Assembly (NCBI GenBank): GCA_964567515.1
Contig: CAZMMW010000024.1
Span: 1 to 11,662 of the forward strand
Source of the DNA: JBBIVB01 sp964567515
GTDB lineage: Bacteria > Patescibacteriota > Patescibacteriia > Veblenbacterales > UBA10138
DNA: 11,662 nt
Direction of reading: 5' to 3'
Shown here: positions 5,927-11,662 of the stretch, one piece after another
Layout: every line of letters begins with the position of its first letter
Position numbering within the stretch: position 1 is the stretch's first letter
Program-made: the position numbers and the translations under genes
Notes under the pieces: generated by a model
What the model was told of the DNA's origin: nothing
The model's database searches: none
The model's input: the letters and a program-made list of their open reading frames with translations, nothing else

Positions 5927-7810
5927 TTACCTCACCACCACACCCTTACCTTGCGCACCTAAATCATCGTCTAATTCCGTAGTTACCATTTTAGCCGTGG
6001 CTATCAAATCAGCACCACTAAAAGAATCTTTGGCTGTAACAGTACTAGATTTAGCTAAGACTAAAATTTTATCTGCGTCTTCTAGTTGAGGTGTGACAGC
6101 CACTTCAAAAGAAGCTTCTGGTTTAGTAAACTTAAATCCGGCACCGGCTGGCAAACGGTTTAGCTGCCATCGTACTTGTCTGGTGTTGTAATTATAAGTG
6201 ATTGGCTGGCCTGCTGAAATATTAGCCTGTCCAGTCCACGTTACCTCCTGTGGCAGAGTGGTAGTTACTTCTATATCAGTAGCGTCATTTAAAGTATTGG
6301 CTAACCGCCAATAAATAACATAAGTGGTAGTGGCGCCAACTTTAGGCGGCAATGGTCCTGAACCGACCTTAATCAACTGATCAGTATAATAACGACCATC
6401 AGATTGTAATAATAGTTGGGTATTAATTTTGGTTACTACGACATTAGAAGTAGTGGTCATGGCCTGCTGACTAGAACCAACTAATTGCGTGGCTTGTGCT
6501 TCTACTTTGGATTCAAAACTATACGGCGCCTGACTATCCTGCGGTTCAAAACTAATGACTTTTAAACGGAAAGCAATATTACCTTTTGCACCGGGTTCTA
6601 AATTAACTAATTCCGGCATAGTATCACTATTCCAGGTAACTATTCCTTGATTTTGATCAAGCTGACCAGTGTTATCTGCCTGCCAGGTATTCCAATCTAA
6701 TAACATTTTATCTAATTTGACACTCAGTGCCACCTTAGTTAGGGCTATATCGCCTTCATTGGCAAAACGCAAATTAAAATCTAATTGTTCTCCCCAATCG
6801 GCATAACTAGTCAAGGTAACTTGATTGACACTCAGATTTAGAGTTAAATGATTTTCTATTAGACTAACAATTACTTTTTTTTCTTCTTGTACGGTTAAAT
6901 TATTATCAATATCCAAAATTCCTATCGCTATAGCAAACTCTTGGTTACCAGATAAAGCCGCGTTGGTAAATTTTCCTGACAACTCCATTTCTGCTTTAGT
7001 TTTGGCTTCTAAATCCGATAACTTCCACAGATTAGTCTGACCAATAACATTTTCTAAATTAGGTAAAGTCAACTCAAAACCGGTAGGTATTATTAGTTTG
7101 AGAGCTAAATTAGATAATTTATCAACAGAAGTATTGTTATAAGATATTTTCAAAGTCAGATTCTGATCGCGTGGTAACTGTGGTGGAGCATAAATCTCTA
7201 CATTAATCACTGAGGCTACCAACTGAGTAGTAAATAAGGCAGTTCTAGCAAACTGTGCTCTAAAATTAGCTGGTTGATAAGTAAATAGCACGCTGATCTC
7301 TTTATTTTCTCCCACCTCACCAACTACCCGTAACTTCAACACTAACTCGCCAATACTGTTAGCGGAAATAATACCTAAATTAAATCTATTTTTAGCTTCA
7401 TTGGCTGCTGGTCTTGATACTTCCTCAACAGTTACGCCTTGAGGATAACGAAATTCTAATTCCGCCTCTGTTAAATCTACACCTTGATCATTGTGCCAAT
7501 TTAAAATATATTCACTTACTTGACCGGAGGGTGCGGTAGTTGGACCTACTAATTTCAAACTAAGTGCCTCTTCGCCAAATTTACCACCCTGACCACTGAA
7601 AAAAATATACCAAACGCCACCGCCAAGCAGTAACAACAAAACAATAATAACTAGAAACAACCAACGTCTTTGGCGAGTTGCTCGCCGGCGCAAAGTATTA
7701 AAATCATCGTCTATAGGACGTTGATAAATATGTGTCAACTCTTGCTCTGATATTTTGGGCAGGTTGTTTCCTCTTCCTGATAATGTATCAAGGTTCAGTC
7801 TTTTGGGCAT
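5927..7810 (-). CDS. Single-pass surface protein with repeated Ig-like beta domains
   Basis: This is a 627-aa protein if translated from ATG 7810. A basic cytoplasmic tail (1-49, including an RRRATRQRRW run) is followed by one strongly hydrophobic helix (about 50-71), then roughly 555 residues predicted outside the membrane. The ectodomain is Thr/Asn/Leu-rich with alternating hydrophobic strands. Phrases such as LNWHNDQGVDLTEAELEF, ISYNNTSVDKLSNLALKL, LRFANEGDIALTKVALSV and YWRLANTLNDATDIEVTT recur about every 110-150 residues, as in DUF11/CARDB-like Ig-fold repeats with the pattern [strand]-N-x-G/T-[D-x-L]-x-V. About four such domains are likely. No enzymatic motif or sortase signal is seen. 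Adhesion or envelope structure is an inference. A TTG at 7834 would add 8 residues, but those bases belong to a repeat tract, so the ATG is preferred. The nearest same-strand gene upstream is recO, across a repeat-filled gap. Confidence 0.85.
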   Translation of the reverse strand: MPKRLNLDTLSGRGNNLPKISEQELTHIYQRPIDDDFNTLRRRATRQRRWLFLVIIVLLLLLGGGVWYIFFSGQGGKFGEEALSLKLVGPTTAPSGQVSEYILNWHNDQGVDLTEAELEFRYPQGVTVEEVSRPAANEAKNRFNLGIISANSIGELVLKLRVVGEVGENKEISVLFTYQPANFRAQFARTALFTTQLVASVINVEIYAPPQLPRDQNLTLKISYNNTSVDKLSNLALKLIIPTGFELTLPNLENVIGQTNLWKLSDLEAKTKAEMELSGKFTNAALSGNQEFAIAIGILDIDNNLTVQEEKKVIVSLIENHLTLNLSVNQVTLTSYADWGEQLDFNLRFANEGDIALTKVALSVKLDKMLLDWNTWQADNTGQLDQNQGIVTWNSDTMPELVNLEPGAKGNIAFRLKVISFEPQDSQAPYSFESKVEAQATQLVGSSQQAMTTTSNVVVTKINTQLLLQSDGRYYTDQLIKVGSGPLPPKVGATTTYVIYWRLANTLNDATDIEVTTTLPQEVTWTGQANISAGQPITYNYNTRQVRWQLNRLPAGAGFKFTKPEASFEVAVTPQLEDADKILVLAKSSTVTAKDSFSGADLIATAKMVTTELDDDLGAQGKGVVVR

Positions 7811-7820
7811 AAACTTATAA

Positions 7821-7955
7821 AATCTAAATTTCAAAACTCAAATATCAAATCAATGCCAAATGACGTCATCAATAAATTATTATTTAGGTTTTGGATTTGA
7901 TTTGGTATTAGGATTTTGACATTGGGCATTGTTTAGGCATTAGGATTTAAGATTT
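7821..7955. repeat. Degenerate 7-bp repeat tract forming an imperfect inverted repeat
   Basis: The left half is A-rich with heptads such as atttcaa, aactcaa and atatcaa. The right half is T-rich (ggatttg, attagga, attgggc, aggattt). The halves are partly inverse: caatgccaaatgac at left resembles the complement of gacattgggcattg at right. The tract fills most of the gap upstream of the surface-protein gene and contains no ORF or clear promoter. Confidence 0.5.
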
Positions 7956-7977
7956 TACCACCTTAAACTCTTACCTT

Positions 7978-8036
7978 TATCATCCCGGATCTGTTTCGGG
8001 ATCTCTACTAGATGTTGAAACTGGTTCAGTATGACA
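7978..8036. repeat. Decayed palindromic dispersed repeat
   Basis: The ends TATCAT and ATGACA are near-inverse (5 of 6). An internal hairpin pairs ATCCCG (7982-7987) with CGGGAT (7997-8002). It is followed by ATCT, a 7-base gap and AGAT, the same design as the element at 2882-3020 with a different spacer. It sits just after recO; no U-tract follows, so it is a poor terminator. Confidence 0.45.
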
Positions 8037-8059
8037 GTATTCTTGTTTCTTGGTTCTAT

Positions 8060-8806
8060 TTATAGGATACTACGTAATACCTTTAATGTGTAGATAGCAC
8101 GTCCAGCGTGACCTTGCACATAATCAACTAAAAAAGCTAACAATTGTTGAGGTAGTTCCTTGTCGGGTGGTTCTGAAAAACTAGCCAAAGTGTGTAAAAA
8201 ACTTAAATCCTCATTATTAAGATTAAAAACATTTATCTGCGGCGATAAACACGAGCGATGAAAAAAACAATGCTCAGTAAAGCTAAAAATCACTGGCCCT
8301 GCTAGTTCTCCTTGGCAAGCACTGCACCTGGTAACCTGAATCGCTAATCCTGTTATTTTAAGCAACTTATATATATAACGTCCTAATAATAATCTGGCTC
8401 TTGCTCGCCATTCTGTAGATTCTGGGGGCAAATCTTTTAATTCTGCCAAATACGTTTCTAAATTGTGGTAAATTTTTGGTTCTGGCTCGCTTGCTACAGT
8501 CAAAGTGTCAGTAATTTCTAAAAAACTAGTTCCTAACATGACTGTAGGTAAATGATATGGTGGTTTTAAAAAAACTTGCTGAATATTAACGCCAGCTATT
8601 TTATCATACCTTCGTCCTACGGCGATCGTTAATTCTAATTTAGCAAAAGGCACTAAGTGAGGCGAAAGTTTAGATAAAATCTTGCGTGAACTGGTAGCCA
8701 CCGCTTCCACCTTTCCTCGCCGTTCAGTAAACAAAGTATACAGACGGTCGTTTTGACGAAAACCCGCCGATCGTAAAACAAATCCATTAGTAACAAAAGT
8801 AGACAT
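8060..8806 (-). CDS. recO: DNA repair protein RecO
   Basis: RecO helps load RecA at single-strand gaps in the RecFOR pathway by binding SSB and annealing DNA in the cytoplasm. The 248-aa length is normal. The N-terminal OB-fold is recognisable from GFVLRSAGFRQNDRLYTLFT (8-27) and the basic GKVEAVATSSRK segment that follows. A zinc site is formed by C161-SA-C164 and H183-RS-C186, where the third ligand appears to be His (C180 is an alternative) instead of the usual Cys. The C-terminal helical part includes QGHAGR (231-236), similar to the conserved LG/GR end region of the family. The ATG at 8806 is 3 nt after the ileS stop, so recO is co-transcribed and probably translationally coupled. A repeat-filled gap lies downstream. 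Confidence 0.93.
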   Translation of the reverse strand: MSTFVTNGFVLRSAGFRQNDRLYTLFTERRGKVEAVATSSRKILSKLSPHLVPFAKLELTIAVGRRYDKIAGVNIQQVFLKPPYHLPTVMLGTSFLEITDTLTVASEPEPKIYHNLETYLAELKDLPPESTEWRARARLLLGRYIYKLLKITGLAIQVTRCSACQGELAGPVIFSFTEHCFFHRSCLSPQINVFNLNNEDLSFLHTLASFSEPPDKELPQQLLAFLVDYVQGHAGRAIYTLKVLRSIL

Positions 8807-8809
8807 TAT

Positions 8810-11662
8810 TTAAATTACTAACTCCACTCCCACCTCTTTACCATCAAGATTAATCACTTGATCTAATTTGTCTGTAGTTGATATTATCTCGCTGGCAATC
8901 ACTGATTTTTTAATCAACTCTATCCTTCTGCTACCTAACAATTCTCCAATTTTATCATTACCTTGAACATTAAACTTCAATATCACCTGATTTTTAATGG
9001 TCAACTTTTTTTCCTTTCGTAAAGAATTTACTTGTCTGATAAATTCCCGCACTAGACCCATTTCCTTAAGTTCTTCATCAATAGCGATATCAAGGCTAAA
9101 AGAATCACCCTTTATTACCTCTAAAACATTTACTTCTTCGGCAATAATATCACTAAGATCTTTACTAAAATCAATTGTAGTAATTAATTTTCTTAATGGC
9201 TGTCTGATTTTAATCCCTGCTTTAGCTCTTTCTGCCAACGTCAATTCCACTTCCTGACGCGCCTCTCTCATCTCCTCAAGAATTTTCTCATCAAATTTGT
9301 TTTGCTCTGGCCAATCTTCTAAATGAACTGATTCTTTACTACCACGGACTCGCTGATATAATTCTTCAGCTATAAAAGGCGCAAAAGGTGCTAATAAAAG
9401 AGCTAATTCCCTTAACACAAATCCTAAAGTGGCGCGAGCCGAATTTTTACCCTCCCCTGTTTCCTTAAATCGCTCGCGGCTGCGCCTTACATACCAGGTT
9501 GATAAATCAGTAATAAAATTTGCCAAAGCTCTACCGGCTTCAGTAACGGCATATTTATCTAGGCGATCAGTAACCTCATTAATTAATCTTTGTAATAAAG
9601 ACAAAATCCATTGATCCAAAATATTTTTTGATGACGGCGCCGTTGTGGGTGTCGCTACGTCTTCTCTATATAACTCATAAAACGTTAAAACGTTCATTAA
9701 GATTAAAAAAGTCCGCTTTACTATCTCATCTATCCCTTGAGGATCAAAATTTTTCGGCTCACCAGGCTGATTAGCGGTATAAAAATGCCAGCGTAAAGCA
9801 TCAGCGCCATATTTGGCAAAAATTTCCCAAGGATCAATAATGTTACCTTTTGATTTAGACATCTTTTGTCCAAATTTATCATTAATATGGCCTAAGCAAA
9901 TTACACTTTTATAAGGAGGAAGTTCCTTAATTGCTCCGGATTTTTTTAGTAAAGTAGCCACTGATAAAAGAGTATAAAACCAACCACGAGTTTGATCTAT
10001 TGCTTCAGCAATAAAATCAGCTGGATAGCTATTAGCCAATTGCTCTTGGTTATTTGTTAAATACGGATACCCCCACTGCGCAAAAGGCATACTGCCTGAA
10101 TCAAACCAACAATCGGCTACTTCCGGCGCTCGCTTCATTTCGCCTTTACCGCATTGACAAGGCCAGATTACCTCATCTATAAAAGGCCGATGAATATCAA
10201 AATTATCAGCCAATTTATTACCGGAAACTTTAGCTAGCTCATTAAGACTTCCTATAATTACCTGATGTTTACACTCTGTATTAGAACAAACCCAAATCGG
10301 CAATGGCGTTCCCCAATATCGTTCACGCGAAATAGCCCAATCCTTGGCTCCTTCTAACCATTCGCCAAATCTCCCCTCTTTTATATGCTCCGGATACCAA
10401 TTAATTTTTTTGTTCGCCTCTTTCATCTCTTCCCGCAAAGACGACATTTTAATAAACCACGACGGTTTAGCGTAATACAAAAGCGGGGTGGAACAACGCC
10501 AACAAAAAGGATAATCGTGAATATACATTTCTTCTTTAAACAACAAACCTCGCTTTTTTAAATCTTCAACTATCCCTGCCTCTACCTCTTTGTCTTTAAC
10601 AAATTTCCCTGCCCACTGTCTTATGTCCTTGGTAAAATTACCGTTCTCATTAACGGTATGATATTTAGGCAGACCAACCTCGGTTCCTAAATTAAAATCA
10701 TCTTCGCCGTACATTACCGCTGTATGCACCACGCCAGTACCGTCGGTAGTAGTGACAAAATCAGCTGCATAAACTTTATAACTGGTATCGATTTGTAAAT
10801 TTTTAATATCAAATAAAGGTTCATATTCTAAACCTACTAAATCCTTTCCCAATAACTCCTCTACTATTTCAAATTTTTGATCAGCCAAAACAATAAGTCT
10901 ATCCTTGGCTAGAAAATAATTCTCGTCATTAATTTTTATTTTAACATAGGTAACATCATTTCCCACCGCCAATGCTACGTTCCCTGGCAATGTCCAAGGT
11001 GTAGTTGTCCAGGATAAAATATAAGTGTAATCATTCTTAATTCTTAATTCATGATTCTTAATTCTAAACTTGATATACACCGATGGCTCGGTTACGCTTT
11101 TGTATCCCAAGGCAACTTCATGGCTAGATAAAGCTGTTCCACATCTGGGACAATGAGGTAATACTTTATAATCTTTATATAATAATCCCGCCCGGTCAAC
11201 CTGTTTTAAAATCCACCACAAACTCTCAATATAATAATTTTCATAAGTTACATACGGATGTTCCAAATCCAGCCAAAAACCCATGCGTTCAGTTAATTTT
11301 TCCCAATCTGCTTTATATTTCCAAACATCTTCTTTGCATTTAGCGTTAAACTTAGCCACGCCGTATTTTTCTATATCCGGTTTGCCACTGAATTTTAATT
11401 CTTTTTCCACTTGTAATTCCACTGGCAAACCCTGCGTATCCCAGCCAGCTTTACGCTCTACGCGGTAACCGCGCATGGTTTTATAACGCGGAATTAAATC
11501 TTTAAAAGCACGCGCCAACACATGGTGCAAACCCGGCTTGCCATTGGCCGTCGGCGGACCTTCAAAAAAAACAAAGCGACCGTGCCGTGCTTTTTTCTCC
11601 AATGATTTTTGAAAAATATTATTCTTTTTCCAAAAATCTAAAATCTTTTGTTCTAACTCAGG
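8810..11662 (-). CDS. ileS: Isoleucyl-tRNA synthetase, type 2; 5' end beyond the window
   Basis: IleRS charges tRNA-Ile with isoleucine and edits mischarged valine. The frame is open to the right edge (950 visible residues), reading PELEQKILDFWKKN before the catalytic core, so only a short N-terminus is missing. Visible landmarks, numbered from the window edge: the HIGH-type motif written PGLHH (43-47), a CPRC pair near 170 and SWTTTPWTLPGN at about 218-229. The CP1 editing motif GTGVVHTAVMYGEDDF lies at about 306-323, CWRC near 387, then ADCWFDSGS, KMSKS (600-604) and WYVRRSRERF near 725. The anticodon-binding C-terminus follows. PGLHH, the ADCWFDSGS phrase and the C-terminal layout match the IleRS type shared by Bacteroidetes and eukaryotes. 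A 7-bp tandem repeat is embedded in frame near residue 200. The ATG-like ends inside the gene are not starts: the codon at 11602 is an internal TTG. Confidence 0.97.
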   Translation of the reverse strand, partial: PELEQKILDFWKKNNIFQKSLEKKARHGRFVFFEGPPTANGKPGLHHVLARAFKDLIPRYKTMRGYRVERKAGWDTQGLPVELQVEKELKFSGKPDIEKYGVAKFNAKCKEDVWKYKADWEKLTERMGFWLDLEHPYVTYENYYIESLWWILKQVDRAGLLYKDYKVLPHCPRCGTALSSHEVALGYKSVTEPSVYIKFRIKNHELRIKNDYTYILSWTTTPWTLPGNVALAVGNDVTYVKIKINDENYFLAKDRLIVLADQKFEIVEELLGKDLVGLEYEPLFDIKNLQIDTSYKVYAADFVTTTDGTGVVHTAVMYGEDDFNLGTEVGLPKYHTVNENGNFTKDIRQWAGKFVKDKEVEAGIVEDLKKRGLLFKEEMYIHDYPFCWRCSTPLLYYAKPSWFIKMSSLREEMKEANKKINWYPEHIKEGRFGEWLEGAKDWAISRERYWGTPLPIWVCSNTECKHQVIIGSLNELAKVSGNKLADNFDIHRPFIDEVIWPCQCGKGEMKRAPEVADCWFDSGSMPFAQWGYPYLTNNQEQLANSYPADFIAEAIDQTRGWFYTLLSVATLLKKSGAIKELPPYKSVICLGHINDKFGQKMSKSKGNIIDPWEIFAKYGADALRWHFYTANQPGEPKNFDPQGIDEIVKRTFLILMNVLTFYELYREDVATPTTAPSSKNILDQWILSLLQRLINEVTDRLDKYAVTEAGRALANFITDLSTWYVRRSRERFKETGEGKNSARATLGFVLRELALLLAPFAPFIAEELYQRVRGSKESVHLEDWPEQNKFDEKILEEMREARQEVELTLAERAKAGIKIRQPLRKLITTIDFSKDLSDIIAEEVNVLEVIKGDSFSLDIAIDEELKEMGLVREFIRQVNSLRKEKKLTIKNQVILKFNVQGNDKIGELLGSRRIELIKKSVIASEIISTTDKLDQVINLDGKEVGVELVI
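11033..11067. repeat. Five tandem 7-bp repeats inside ileS
   Basis: Five contiguous heptamers on the plus strand: attctta, attctta, attcatg, attctta, attctaa. On the coding strand they give the 7-residue-period sequence RIKNHELRIKND, placed between SVYIKF and the YTYILSWTTTPW motif, where other IleRS proteins have only a short linker. The reading frame is kept. Confidence 0.75.

Noticed and set aside
7814..7819. TATAAG with TTGAGT 16 bp upstream as a promoter for the surface protein
   Set aside because: The -10 would lie only 3 nt before the ATG, placing the transcription start inside the coding sequence.
7860..7869. Perfect 10-bp palindrome ATGACGTCAT
   Set aside because: It resembles a eukaryotic CRE site but is a single copy inside a repeat tract; there is no evidence of a bacterial operator.
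8997..9257. Short plus-strand frames inside ileS (also 9429-9614 and 11283-11468)
   Set aside because: All are antisense to a well-supported synthetase gene and lack start signals.

Overview
The window looks like a chromosomal segment of an uncultivated Candidatus Patescibacteria (CPR, probably Parcubacteria-like) genome. This is inferred from AT-rich coding sequence with many TTA/AAA/ATT codons, a type-2 IleRS, membrane proteins with short basic cytoplasmic tails and long Ig-like ectodomains, a hypothetical-protein family I associate from memory with CPR genomes, and short dispersed repeats in the gaps. The standard bacterial code fits throughout. No phage, CRISPR, tRNA or rRNA was seen.

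Layout, left to right. (1) Bases 1-2464, minus: a Clp/Hsp100-type double AAA+ ATPase with two N-terminal membrane helices; its 3' end runs off the window. One base upstream lies a 116-aa Trp-rich membrane protein (2466-2816, minus), so the two look like a translationally coupled membrane unit, probably read from a near-leaderless promoter at 2825-2830. (2) Bases 2820-3150: a non-coding gap with a palindromic repeat and an intrinsic terminator. (3) Bases 3149-3907, minus: a hypothetical gene whose apparent original reading frame is interrupted by an early TAA. (4) Bases 3940-5076, minus: tgt, divergent across 44 bp from a plus-strand CDP-alcohol phosphatidyltransferase (5121-5849). (5) A two-way terminator separates that gene from a convergent 627-aa single-pass surface protein (5927-7810, minus). 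(6) Bases 7811-8059: a repeat-filled gap. (7) Bases 8060-11662, minus: ileS (5' end off the window) followed after 3 nt by recO, evidently one operon.

Most genes are housekeeping: tRNA modification (Tgt), tRNA charging (IleRS), recombinational repair (RecO) and phospholipid head-group transfer. The least ordinary content is the membrane-anchored Clp-like ATPase, which lacks the aromatic substrate-gripping residues of both pore loops and the first-ring arginine fingers, with its small coupled partner. Also of interest are degenerate 7-bp tandem repeats at three sites, one of them in frame inside ileS, and the stop-interrupted hypothetical gene. These observations come from hand translation and recalled family alignments; no database search was run.
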